DNA from: Pseudomonas entomophila
GTDB taxonomy: Bacteria > Pseudomonadota > Gammaproteobacteria > Pseudomonadales > Pseudomonadaceae
Length of the DNA stretch: 64,000 nucleotides
Assembly: GCF_018417595.1 (NCBI RefSeq)
Contig: NZ_CP070982.1
Coordinates: forward strand, 372,001 to 436,000
Direction: 5' to 3'
Below, piece after piece: positions 1 to 8,072 of the stretch. A model generated the notes under the pieces. That model was given only the letters and a program-made list of their open reading frames with translations. It did no database searches and was not told the DNA's origin. The translations under genes and the position numbers were made by a program. Each line of letters begins with the position of its first letter. The first letter of the stretch is position 1.

Positions 1-728
1 GGTTGCTCCAGTGGCTTGCGCGCCACCACGTTGACCAGGGTTTCCTCGCGCTGGCCAACCGGTGGCGGCTTGCGCAGGCCCAGGCGTTCGAGCAGGCCGA
101 AGTCCTTCGAGCGGCTCCACCATAGATAAGGGTAGGACACGTTGTGCGCGGCAAATTCGAAGCCTTGGTCGCGCAGCATCTGCAGGTAGCCTTCAGCGCT
201 TTTCTGCACATGCATGGGGTGGCGGAACAGCCAGCGGATCACCCAGGTGTCGATGTAGGCTTCGGTGGACTCGGCGAACAGCAGGTAGCCACCGGGCTTG
301 AGCACACGGTGGAACTCGGCCAGGGCCTTCTCCTGCTCCACCAGGTGGTGGAAGGTCTGGTGGCAGAACAGGATGTCGACGCTGGCGTCGGGGAACTGCA
401 GCGCCGCGCAGTCGCTGCCGCGCAGCTCCACTTCGACACCCAACCGTTGCGCCTCGGCGGCGCTCAGCGCCAGGCTGTGCGGGTCGGCGTCGGTGCCCAG
501 CAGGCGTGACGGTGCGAATGTTTGCACCAGGTGCTTGAACGACTTGCCCTGGCCGCAGCCGGCGTCCAGCAGCACCGGCGCCTGGGGCGGTTCGCCGTCG
601 AACAGCCGGCGCAGGTCGTTGATCGCCACGCGCAGCACATGGTGCTGCCAGGTGTGGCTGCGCAGGAACCAGAAGCCGATGCGGGTCTCTTCGACGTAGG
701 TGTCGCTCAGGTAAGGCTGTTGGCTCAT
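1..728 (-). CDS. Class I SAM-dependent methyltransferase (partial, C-terminus beyond window)
   Basis: The frame is open from its ATG to the left edge (242 codons seen, no stop). Motif I reads DAGCGQGKSF (about residues 54-63), followed by an acidic post-I region (GTDADPH) and FHRVLKPGGYLLF, as in class I methyltransferases of the UbiE/Methyltransf_11 type. The ATG overlaps the TGA of the upstream flavoprotein gene (ATGA), so it is translationally coupled and belongs to the aryl-polyene-type operon. Known aryl polyenes often carry O- or C-methyl groups on the aryl head, so methylation of the head group is the likely role. The substrate is inferred from context and cannot be read from the sequence. 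Confidence 0.85.
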   Translation of the reverse strand, partial: MSQQPYLSDTYVEETRIGFWFLRSHTWQHHVLRVAINDLRRLFDGEPPQAPVLLDAGCGQGKSFKHLVQTFAPSRLLGTDADPHSLALSAAEAQRLGVEVELRGSDCAALQFPDASVDILFCHQTFHHLVEQEKALAEFHRVLKPGGYLLFAESTEAYIDTWVIRWLFRHPMHVQKSAEGYLQMLRDQGFEFAAHNVSYPYLWWSRSKDFGLLERLGLRKPPPVGQREETLVNVVARKPLEQ

Positions 729-1972
729 GCCGGCTCCCTCGCGCACAGCTCGGCCAGGGTGCGCAGGCGGCGCTTGGGCTCGGCGACGAACGGGTTGCGC
801 AAGTCCCAGGCGTAACCGGCCAGGATCGAGCTGATCATGGCGCGGATCTCCGGCGAGCTGCCGGGGTGGTAGATCACATCCTGGAAGCTGCCGTCGTACC
901 AGCCTTCGACATAGGCGCGGAAGGTGTCGACGCCGCGCTTGAGCGGCGTGGCGAACTCGGCCTGCCAGTCCACCGCCTCGCCCTCCAGCTGACGGTGCAG
1001 CAGGTTGGCGGCCATGCTCGCCGAGCGCATGGCGATGGTCACGCCCGAGGAGAACACCGGGTCGAGGAACTCGGCGGCATTGCCCAGCAGGGCGAAGCCC
1101 GGGCCGTGCAGGGTGCTGACGTTGGCCGAGTAGCCACCGATGGTACGCGCCGGGGTGTCCCACACGGCGTTGGCCAGCACCTTGGCCAGGCTTGGGGTCT
1201 GGGCCACGAAGTGCTTGAGGCAGGCGTCCAGGTCGGCCGGTGCCTCGGCGAAGCGCTCGGCGGCGGCGACCACGCCGAGAGACGTGCGGCCATTGCTGAA
1301 CGGGATGGTCCAGAACCAGATGTCACGGTGTTCGGGGTGGGTGGTGATGAGGATCTTGTCGCGGTCGAAACCGGGGTGGTCGATGCGGTCCTCGATATGG
1401 GTGAACACCGCCTGGCGCACCGGGAAGTTCGACGGTGCTTCCAGTTCCAGCAGGCGTGGCAGCACGCGGCCGTAACCGCTGGCGTCGAGCACGAAGGCGC
1501 TTTCCACTTCATATTCGTCACCCTCGGGGCGGCGCACCCGCACACGCGGGCAGTCACCGCCCATGTCGACGCTGACGATCTCGTGCTCGTAGCGGATCTC
1601 CACGCCCTGGGCTTGCGCCTGGTCGGCGAGCAACTGGTCAAACTGCGCACGCTGCACCTGGAAGGTGCTCGGCTTGCCCTGGGAGAAGGTCAGGCCGAAG
1701 TCGAACGCGCTGTATTCTTCGCCCCAGGCGAAGGCGGCGCCGTTCTTGTGCTGGAAGCCCGCCGCTTGCACGGCCTCGAGCATCCCGGCCTCTTCGACGA
1801 AGTCCAGGCAGTGGGACAGCAGGCTCTCGCCGATGGAGAAGCGGGGGAAGCGCTGGCGCTCCAGCACCAGCACATCGTGGCCCTTGCGCTTGAGCAGGGC
1901 GGCGGCGATGGCGCCGGAAGGCCCGGCGCCGATCACCAGCACCTGGCGTTGTTGCAGTTCACAGTTCGGCAT
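725..1972 (-). CDS. FAD-dependent oxidoreductase with flavin-halogenase signatures
   Basis: This is a 415-residue flavoprotein. An N-terminal dinucleotide-binding GAGPSG (residues 15-20) is followed by FPRFSIGESL, typical of the tryptophan-halogenase/geranylgeranyl-reductase superfamily. Two features of FADH2-dependent halogenases are visible: WFWTIP at 219-224, which fits the WxWxIP signature, and a lysine (K76) in GFQHKNGAAF, the position of the catalytic lysine in carrier-protein-dependent halogenases. Its start overlaps the end of the antiporter gene by 14 bp and its stop overlaps the methyltransferase start. It could halogenate the aryl head (xanthomonadins are brominated aryl polyenes) or be a non-halogenating oxidase or reductase. 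Family assignment is firm; the reaction is inferred. Confidence 0.85.
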   Translation of the reverse strand: MPNCELQQRQVLVIGAGPSGAIAAALLKRKGHDVLVLERQRFPRFSIGESLLSHCLDFVEEAGMLEAVQAAGFQHKNGAAFAWGEEYSAFDFGLTFSQGKPSTFQVQRAQFDQLLADQAQAQGVEIRYEHEIVSVDMGGDCPRVRVRRPEGDEYEVESAFVLDASGYGRVLPRLLELEAPSNFPVRQAVFTHIEDRIDHPGFDRDKILITTHPEHRDIWFWTIPFSNGRTSLGVVAAAERFAEAPADLDACLKHFVAQTPSLAKVLANAVWDTPARTIGGYSANVSTLHGPGFALLGNAAEFLDPVFSSGVTIAMRSASMAANLLHRQLEGEAVDWQAEFATPLKRGVDTFRAYVEGWYDGSFQDVIYHPGSSPEIRAMISSILAGYAWDLRNPFVAEPKRRLRTLAELCAREPA

Positions 1973-3116
1973 GAGGGCTCCTTGCCGTCGGGGCAGTATT
2001 CAGGGGAATCCGGTGCAGGCCGGCCAATGCCGGCATCAGGGTGGCGACCAGGCTCATCAGCATCAGGGCGAAGTACAGCGCCGGGCCGATCAGCCCCTGT
2101 TGCAGCAGCAGGTTGAGAAAAACGATTTCGCTCAGGCCGCGGATGTTCAGCAGCAGGCTCTCGCGCCACTTGCTCGCGCCGGCGAACGACGGGGCGGCCC
2201 AGCACAAGCCCAGCCAGTTGCCCAGCAGCTTGCTGGCGATCGGCAGGGCCAGCAGGGCGGCCAGTTGCAGCGCATCGAAGCCTTGCAGGGCGTGGTGCAC
2301 GTCGATTTGCACCACGCCGTAGGTGAGGATCAACGGCACCGCCACGCCCTGTTGCAGGCGGCGGTTCCAGGTGCTCGACAGTGGCAGGCGCATCGGGACC
2401 TTGAGCCAGGCCAGGCAGGCCAGGTAACCGATACCGAAGACCAGGGCGTTGAGCCGGTAGTGCTCGGCGACGAACAAGAGTGTCAGGAACAGCGCCCCAT
2501 ACACCTTGGGCGCTCGCAGGCCGATAAAGTGCAGCGGCACGGGCAGGACCGCGGCCAGCAGCGGCCAGGCCAGGCTGCCTGGTTGCAGGCTGCCCTGGCC
2601 GAGCCCCAGCAGCAGCCAGCAGGCCAGGTCGATGAGGATCGCCGCCTGCAACAGGCGCCGGCTGGCCGCGGGTGGATAGTCGATGGCGCGCAGGTACAGG
2701 TACAGCACCGGGATCGCGGTGATGGCGAACACCAGGCCCAGGGCCAGCGCGGTGAGGCCGCCCTGGTCCAGCAGCCACAGCGCGCAGGCCAGGCCGCAGG
2801 CGAAGGGTACCAGGAAACTGGGTATGGCGAGTTTCAGCGCCTCGCGGTCGACGCGCAGCTCGGCGACGTCGGCGAGGATGTGCCCCAGCAGCAGGGCGAA
2901 GCTGCAGCCGTACAGGGTCTTGAGCCAGCCCGGCGCGACCAGCGCGGCGCCGTCGAGCTGCCAGTGCGGCTCGACCCACAGCAGCATCAGCAGCGGCAGT
3001 ACAAGGGTCGCCAGCAGCAGCTGGCTGACGATCGGGATCAGCCCCACGCGCTTGCCGAGCGCGCAGGCCAGCGCGAACAGCAGCAGGGCCAGGGCCCAGA
3101 ACAACAACACGGTCAT
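1959..3116 (-). CDS. CPA2-type cation/proton antiporter-like membrane protein
   Basis: A 385-residue polytopic protein with 10 or more hydrophobic helices over its whole length. Two stretches match the Na+/H+ exchanger (PF00999, KefB/NhaS branch) fold: FAITAIPVLYLYLRA, corresponding to the TAFPV helix, and NIRGLSEIVFLNLLLQQGL, corresponding to the TRGL-EL-LN region near the C-terminus. The chosen ATG lies 2 bp beyond the exporter stop; a longer frame upstream would overlap that gene. Lying inside the operon, between an MMPL exporter and the halogenase-like gene, it may support proton-coupled export or supply a counter-ion. That role is speculative. Confidence 0.8.
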   Translation of the reverse strand: MTVLLFWALALLLFALACALGKRVGLIPIVSQLLLATLVLPLLMLLWVEPHWQLDGAALVAPGWLKTLYGCSFALLLGHILADVAELRVDREALKLAIPSFLVPFACGLACALWLLDQGGLTALALGLVFAITAIPVLYLYLRAIDYPPAASRRLLQAAILIDLACWLLLGLGQGSLQPGSLAWPLLAAVLPVPLHFIGLRAPKVYGALFLTLLFVAEHYRLNALVFGIGYLACLAWLKVPMRLPLSSTWNRRLQQGVAVPLILTYGVVQIDVHHALQGFDALQLAALLALPIASKLLGNWLGLCWAAPSFAGASKWRESLLLNIRGLSEIVFLNLLLQQGLIGPALYFALMLMSLVATLMPALAGLHRIPLNTAPTARSPHAEL

Positions 3117-3118
3117 GA

Positions 3119-5434
3119 TCAGCTGTGCGCTCCTTCGCGCGACGCGGCCCAAGGGGCCAGGATGAAGCTCATTGCCAGGCCCAGGCTCACCGCCAGGCCG
3201 AAATTGCTCACCGCCGGGGTGTTCGACAGGGCCAGCAGGCCGAACGACAGCCAGGTGGTCAGTGCCGCCAGCAGGGTGCCCAGCAGGCTCACCGCCTCGC
3301 CGCCGACACGCTCATGCATGAGGATCGCGTAGTCGACGCCGATGGCGGTCACCAGCAGCAGGCCGAACAGGCTGAACAGCGTCAGCGGCTGGCCGAACCA
3401 ACCCAGCAGGGCCAGGCTGCACAGCGCGGCGAGCAGGGGCAGGGCGACAATGCGCAAGGCTCCGCGCAGGCCGAACGGCAGCACCAGCAGCACCAGGATC
3501 AGCGCGCACGACAACAGCTTGAGCTCGGCGGCGCTGACCTGGGTGGCGGCGAACAGCTGGTTCAACTCACCCAGCCGGTCCACCAGTTGCACGCCGGGCA
3601 GGCCATCGGCTTGCAGGCGCAGCAAGGCAGTGTCGTTCAGCCCCTGGAGGCTGACGACGGCGGCCACGCCCTGGTCCACCTGGCCCAGCCACAAGGCGCG
3701 CCAGGGCTCACCCAAGGGGCCGGCGAGGACATCGTCGATGGACTGGATCGGCAGTTGGCGCAATTGCTTGAGCTCGGCCTGCAACGCGGTTTCCGGAACG
3801 CCCTGGGCCAGCAACGGTTGCCAGTGTTCGGGCAGGCGTTCCAGTGCCTGGAGGGTGCGCGCCTGCTCGGCGGGGCTGGCAACCAGGCGGTCGAGGGACA
3901 TGTAGCCCTTGAGCTTGCCCAGGTCGACCAGCTCGTCGAGTTTTTCCGACAACGCCCGCAGGCGCTCCAGCAGTTGCTGCGGGTTGGCGCCGCGTACCAG
4001 GTAGAACTGGCTGGTGGGCTGGTAACCGGTGACGCGCGCGACTGCCTGGGCTTCTTCCAGCAGTTGGGGCGGGCTGCCGACCCACTGGCGCACGTCGTTG
4101 CGGCTGTCCAGACGCCACAGCCCGGCGGCGCAGAACAGCACCAGCAGGGCCAGCAGCGCGGCGCTGGGGACACGGCGCAGCAGGCCGGCGCGCAGCTCGG
4201 TCAGCCATTGCGCGACCCGCAGCGGCCACTGGGCCGGGCGCAGCTCGACGCCGCCGAGCAAGGCCGGCAGCAGGCACACGGCGCTGAGGTAGGCGCCGAC
4301 CAGGCCGGCGGCCGAGAACGCGGCGATCTGGGTCAGCGCGGGGAACGGCGTGAAGGCCAGGGCCAGGTAGCCGATGCAACTGGTCGCCAGGCTCAGGCTC
4401 AGCCCCGGTAGCGTGAGGCGCACGGCCGGCCAGCTGCGCCAGGGTTGCAGGCTCCAGCTCTTGGACAGGTAGTGCAGCGGGTAGTCGACGGCCACACCGA
4501 TCAGGCTGGAGCCGAGCACCAGGGTCATCACGTGCATCTGCCCGAACAGCGCCACGCACACCACCGAGCCGAACAGCATGCCCACCAGCACTGGCACGAA
4601 GGCCAGCAGCACGCGCCAGCGGCGGAAGGCCAGCAGCAACAGCAGCAGGATGCCCACGGTGGCGCCGCCGCCGACCCAGGTGATCTCGCGGCTGGCCTGT
4701 TGCTGGCCGGCCGCGGCGTAGAGCAGGCCGCTGGCCGCCAGCAGCTGGGCGCCTTGCTGGCTGGCCTCGACGCGGGCGTGGGCCAGCAGGTCGGCCACCT
4801 GCAAGGGCAGGTGCATGTCGAAAGCGTTGCCCAGGGTGCGGGCGCGCAGCAGCACCCACTGCTGGCCGTCGGCTTCGGCGACCAGCGCGCCGCTGGCGGT
4901 GTCCAGTTGCACGTTGACCGGCTTGGGTTGGCTTTGCTGGATGCGGCCGGTCAGGCCGAGCCAGTCATCCTGGCTGGCCACCAGGCTGAAGCCGGCGAAG
5001 GGGTCGAACAGGCTTTGCAGGCGTTGTTCGATGAAAGTGTCGGGCTGCTCGGCCAGCAACTGGCGGTCGCGGGCCGCGAGCATCGCCAGGCGTCCTTGCA
5101 GCAGTTGCCCGCGCAGGGCCTGCAGGTCGGTCTGCACACTCCACTGCACCTTCTCGAACAGGCCACTGGCCTGCCACTGGGCGGCCAGATGTTCGGCCAG
5201 GGCGACGGCCTGTTCGCGTTGGGGGTGGCCGACCAGCACCAGCAGCTCGCGGTTGAGCGGCTCCTGCATGCGTTGCTCGGCTTGCTGGACCAGCGGGTCC
5301 TGGGTGGCGCCCGGTACCAGGGTCATCAGGTCGGCCGACAGCGGCGCGCCCCGATGCCATTGCCAGCCGGCCACGGCGAGCATGATCAGCAGCAGGCCCG
5401 CGAACAGGCGCGGCAACAGGCGTTCAGTCGGCAA
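3119..5434 (-). CDS. MMPL/RND-superfamily exporter
   Basis: This 771-residue inner-membrane protein has the two-fold RND layout: one N-terminal helix, a large periplasmic loop (about residues 35-250), five to six helices (250-430), a second periplasmic loop (about 440-640) and a second helical bundle to the C-terminus. The acidic GVAVDYPLHYLSK and GVDYAILMHE helices carry the aspartates used for proton coupling in MMPL proteins. Homologous exporters occur in aryl polyene and xanthomonadin clusters and are thought to move the lipidated pigment toward the outer membrane. The start overlaps the LolA-like gene by 11 bp. Confidence 0.88.
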   Translation of the reverse strand: MPTERLLPRLFAGLLLIMLAVAGWQWHRGAPLSADLMTLVPGATQDPLVQQAEQRMQEPLNRELLVLVGHPQREQAVALAEHLAAQWQASGLFEKVQWSVQTDLQALRGQLLQGRLAMLAARDRQLLAEQPDTFIEQRLQSLFDPFAGFSLVASQDDWLGLTGRIQQSQPKPVNVQLDTASGALVAEADGQQWVLLRARTLGNAFDMHLPLQVADLLAHARVEASQQGAQLLAASGLLYAAAGQQQASREITWVGGGATVGILLLLLLAFRRWRVLLAFVPVLVGMLFGSVVCVALFGQMHVMTLVLGSSLIGVAVDYPLHYLSKSWSLQPWRSWPAVRLTLPGLSLSLATSCIGYLALAFTPFPALTQIAAFSAAGLVGAYLSAVCLLPALLGGVELRPAQWPLRVAQWLTELRAGLLRRVPSAALLALLVLFCAAGLWRLDSRNDVRQWVGSPPQLLEEAQAVARVTGYQPTSQFYLVRGANPQQLLERLRALSEKLDELVDLGKLKGYMSLDRLVASPAEQARTLQALERLPEHWQPLLAQGVPETALQAELKQLRQLPIQSIDDVLAGPLGEPWRALWLGQVDQGVAAVVSLQGLNDTALLRLQADGLPGVQLVDRLGELNQLFAATQVSAAELKLLSCALILVLLVLPFGLRGALRIVALPLLAALCSLALLGWFGQPLTLFSLFGLLLVTAIGVDYAILMHERVGGEAVSLLGTLLAALTTWLSFGLLALSNTPAVSNFGLAVSLGLAMSFILAPWAASREGAHS

Positions 5435-6113
5435 AGTCGCTGCGCTCCGCGTCGCTGAGGGCGCTGGCGCCTTGGCTCTCGGGCATACGCAGCACGGTGC
5501 TGTCGCCCTGGGTCTCGCTCAGTTCGATGCGCTCGACGTAACGCCCGCCGGCGATGTCGATGCGGGTGAATACTTGCTTGAGCAGCAGCGAGCGCGGGGT
5601 CAGGCGCAGTTGCCAGTGCGTGGCGTCGCCCGACAGCGCCAGTTCGAAGTCGCGTTGCAGGCCGCTGCTGTCGCCTTGCAGCACGGCGAAGAACAGGCGG
5701 TTCTGCTCGGCGCCGGCACTGCGTGCGGGCAGCGTTTGCCAGCCGCTCGGGTCGCGGCGGGCGATGCCTTGGGTGTCGATGCGGTAGTCCTGGCGCAGCG
5801 GGGTCTGCAGCAGCCAGAGCAGGCCGTGGTCGCGGGCCAGGACGAAGCGGCCCTTGCTGGTCAGTGGCTGGGGCAGGGCGCGCAGGTGTTTTTCCTGGAT
5901 GAACGGGCCGCTGACCACGGCGGGTTCGCTGAGCTGCTTTTGCAGGTCGTCGAGGGTGAAAGCGAGGGTCAGCGGGCTAACGAACAGCAGCAACAGGGTG
6001 AGCAGTGTCGGGACCTTCGCGGGCAAACCCGCTCCCACAGCTTTCGAGGTGCCTGTGGGAGCGGGTTTACCCGCGAAGAGGCTGGCAATGCCAGTGCGCA
6101 GGCCGAGGCTCAT
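5424..6113 (-). CDS. LolA-like outer-membrane lipoprotein carrier family protein with REP-encoded N-terminus
   Basis: This 229-residue protein has a LolA/LolB-like beta-barrel body. After a hydrophobic signal core (PTLLTLLLLFVSPLTLA) come FTLDDLQKQL, GPFIQEKHL and RFVLARDHGLLW, as in the LolA-related proteins of aryl polyene clusters. It is presumably periplasmic and a partner of the MMPL exporter. The ATG overlaps the thioesterase TGA (ATGA), which supports this start. Residues about 12-33 (FAGKPAPTG...VGAGLPAK) are the in-frame translation of a REP palindrome pair, so the signal peptide has an unusually long n-region. No other good start codon exists between the REP and the hydrophobic core. 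Confidence 0.82.
   Translation of the reverse strand: MSLGLRTGIASLFAGKPAPTGTSKAVGAGLPAKVPTLLTLLLLFVSPLTLAFTLDDLQKQLSEPAVVSGPFIQEKHLRALPQPLTSKGRFVLARDHGLLWLLQTPLRQDYRIDTQGIARRDPSGWQTLPARSAGAEQNRLFFAVLQGDSSGLQRDFELALSGDATHWQLRLTPRSLLLKQVFTRIDIAGGRYVERIELSETQGDSTVLRMPESQGASALSDAERSDFAD
6015..6081. repeat. REP palindrome pair inside a coding region
   Basis: Two copies of the REP unit (GCGGGCAAACCCGCTCCCACAG and its inverse) flank an 11-base spacer. Together they form a near-perfect inverted repeat. The same unit lies intergenically at 17321-17395, 42138-42210, 43391-43482 and 48634-48730. Here it falls within the N-terminal codons of the LolA-like gene and is read in frame without a stop. Confidence 0.9.
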
Positions 6114-6535
6114 GGCAGCACCTTGGCGACGGCGTCGAGCATGGCCTGGGGGGAGGCCAGTTGCATCTCGCCGCTTTCGATGTGCACGGCCACCTGCACG
6201 GTGCTGGCGCGGGTCATGCGCTCGCCGGTGGTGGCATCGCTGATCAGGTAGTGGATCTTCAGGCGGTTCTCCCACTCCACCAGGCTGGCGCGCACGGTCA
6301 GGCGCTGGCCGAAGGTGGCGCCGCGGATGTAGCGCAATTGCAGGTCGATCACCGGCCAGGCATAGCCGCTGGCCTGCATCCGCAGGTAGTCGTGCTCCAG
6401 GCGGTCGAGCAGCGCGCAGCGGGCGACTTCCAGGTACTTCACATAGTGGCCGTGCCAGACGATGTGCATGCTGTCGACGTCGAAGAACGGCACGACGATC
6501 TCGCTGTCGACGTGGAACACCCCGGGGTTACGCAT
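6110..6535 (-). CDS. 4HBT-family acyl-CoA/acyl-ACP thioesterase
   Basis: A 141-residue single hotdog domain. Near the N-terminus DVDSMHIVWHGHYVKYLE is the YbgC/4-hydroxybenzoyl-CoA thioesterase signature, with the catalytic Asp in FFDVDSMHIVWH. The gene overlaps the ammonia-lyase upstream by 8 bp and the LolA-like gene downstream by the ATGA arrangement. Thioesterases of this type are standard in aryl polyene clusters (ApeK-like) and probably proofread or release acyl chains from the two ACPs. The exact substrate is not visible. Confidence 0.88.
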   Translation of the reverse strand: MRNPGVFHVDSEIVVPFFDVDSMHIVWHGHYVKYLEVARCALLDRLEHDYLRMQASGYAWPVIDLQLRYIRGATFGQRLTVRASLVEWENRLKIHYLISDATTGERMTRASTVQVAVHIESGEMQLASPQAMLDAVAKVLP

Positions 6536-8072
6536 GCAGCCTCCAGTGGCGCTGGCCGATACGGGCCAGGCACAGGCGCAGGTCGTGCTCGAGGGCACGG
6601 TCCTCGGTGACCGGCGCGAAGTCTTCCAGCAGCGCCGCATGCATCTGCGCCAGGGCTGGCGGCAGGGCGTGGGCATCGGCCAGGCGCTGGCGCAGCCAGA
6701 CGCCCTGGTTGGCGGCCAGCAGGGTGGCGGCGGCGACCTGTTCGGTCAGTTCCAGCACGCGCAGGGCGTCGCGGGCGGCGATGGTGCCCATACTCACCTT
6801 GTCCTGGTTGTGGCACTCGGTGGAGCGGGAGAACACGCTGGCCGGCATGGTCTGCTTGAGCGCCTCGGCGGTCCAGGCGCTGGCGCCGATCTGCACGGCC
6901 TTGAAACCGTGGTTGAGCATGGCGCGCTCGGCCTCGGCACCCGAGAGGTTGCTCGGCAGGCCATGGTTGTAGCGCACATCCACCAGCAGGGCGAGTTGGC
7001 GGTCGAGCAGGTCGGCGACGTTGGCCACCAGGTTCTTCAGGCTGTCCATGGCGAAGGCGATGTGCCCGCCATAGAAGTGCCCGCCATGCAGCACGCGCTC
7101 GGCGTCGCCGTCGATGATCGGGTTGTCGTTGGCGCTGTTGAGCTCGGTTTCGATGAACCCGCGCAGCCAGCCCAGGCTGTCGGCCAGCACGCCCAGCACA
7201 TGGGGCGCGCAGCGCAGCGAGTAGCGGTCCTGCAGGCGGTGCAGCGGCGGCAGCGGGGCGTCGATGGCCAGGTCCTGGCGCAGCCAGGCGGCGACTTGTG
7301 TCTGGCCGGGGTGCGGCTTGGCGGCGAACAGGCGCTCGTCGAAGTGCTCGGGGTTGCCCTGCAGGGCGATGACATTGAGCGCGGTGATGCGCGTGGCCAG
7401 CTTGAGCAGGTAGTCGGCGCGGGCGAAGGCCAGGCAGGCCAGGCCGGTCATTACCGCAGTGCCGTTCATCAGCGCCAGGGCTTCCTTGGGGCGCAGCACC
7501 AGGGGCTGCCAGCCCAGTTCGCGGTGCACGTCGGCGCTGGTGCGGCGTTCGCCGCGGTACATCACTTCGCGCTCACCCGACAGGGCCGCCGCCACGTACG
7601 ACAGCGGCGTCAGGTCGCCGCTGGCGCCGACCGAGCCTTCCTCGGGGATCAGCGGCAGGATGTCGTGCTCGATGAAGGCCTGCAGGCGCTCCAGCAGTTC
7701 CAGGCGCACGCCGGACACGCCATGGCTCAGCGAGCGCAGGCGCGCGGCCAGCACGGCGCGGGTGGCCGGTGCGTCGAGCAGTCGGCCCAGGCCGCAGCCG
7801 TGGAAGGTGTAGAGGTGGCGGGGCAGGGCCTCGACATGCTCCAGCGGCACGGCCACCACGCAGGAGTCGCCGTAGCCGGTGGTCACGCCATAGATCACCC
7901 CTTCCTTGTCCAGCAAGGTGTCGAGGAAGCGCGCGCCACGGGCGATGCGCTCGCGGTAGGCGGCGTCGGCCTGCAGGCGCGACGGGGCGCGGCGCTCGGC
8001 CAGGGCCAGGACGTCTTCGATCGCCAGCGGCGTTTCGCCGAAGGTTACAGGCTCATGCGGATGCATCGTCAT
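6528..8072 (-). CDS. Aromatic amino acid ammonia-lyase (HAL/PAL/TAL family)
   Basis: A 514-residue MIO enzyme. The self-cyclising Ala-Ser-Gly lies at residues 150-152 within EEGSVGASGDLTPLS, and YGVTTGYGD carries the catalytic tyrosine loop. It would deaminate Phe, Tyr or His to the corresponding acrylate, giving an aryl starter for the polyene. The substrate-selectivity pair, aligned with Ser-His of histidine ammonia-lyases, is Phe90-His91. That matches neither the usual HAL (SH), TAL (HL) nor PAL (FL) pattern, so specificity is open. It is not the histidine-utilisation hutH: no hut genes are nearby. Start: ATG with a second in-frame ATG two codons later. Confidence 0.9.
   Translation of the reverse strand: MTMHPHEPVTFGETPLAIEDVLALAERRAPSRLQADAAYRERIARGARFLDTLLDKEGVIYGVTTGYGDSCVVAVPLEHVEALPRHLYTFHGCGLGRLLDAPATRAVLAARLRSLSHGVSGVRLELLERLQAFIEHDILPLIPEEGSVGASGDLTPLSYVAAALSGEREVMYRGERRTSADVHRELGWQPLVLRPKEALALMNGTAVMTGLACLAFARADYLLKLATRITALNVIALQGNPEHFDERLFAAKPHPGQTQVAAWLRQDLAIDAPLPPLHRLQDRYSLRCAPHVLGVLADSLGWLRGFIETELNSANDNPIIDGDAERVLHGGHFYGGHIAFAMDSLKNLVANVADLLDRQLALLVDVRYNHGLPSNLSGAEAERAMLNHGFKAVQIGASAWTAEALKQTMPASVFSRSTECHNQDKVSMGTIAARDALRVLELTEQVAAATLLAANQGVWLRQRLADAHALPPALAQMHAALLEDFAPVTEDRALEHDLRLCLARIGQRHWRLHA

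Noticed and set aside
6528..8072. Identification of the ammonia-lyase as hutH
   Set aside because: No hut gene is adjacent, the selectivity residues differ from HAL, and the gene is coupled with aryl polyene genes on both sides.
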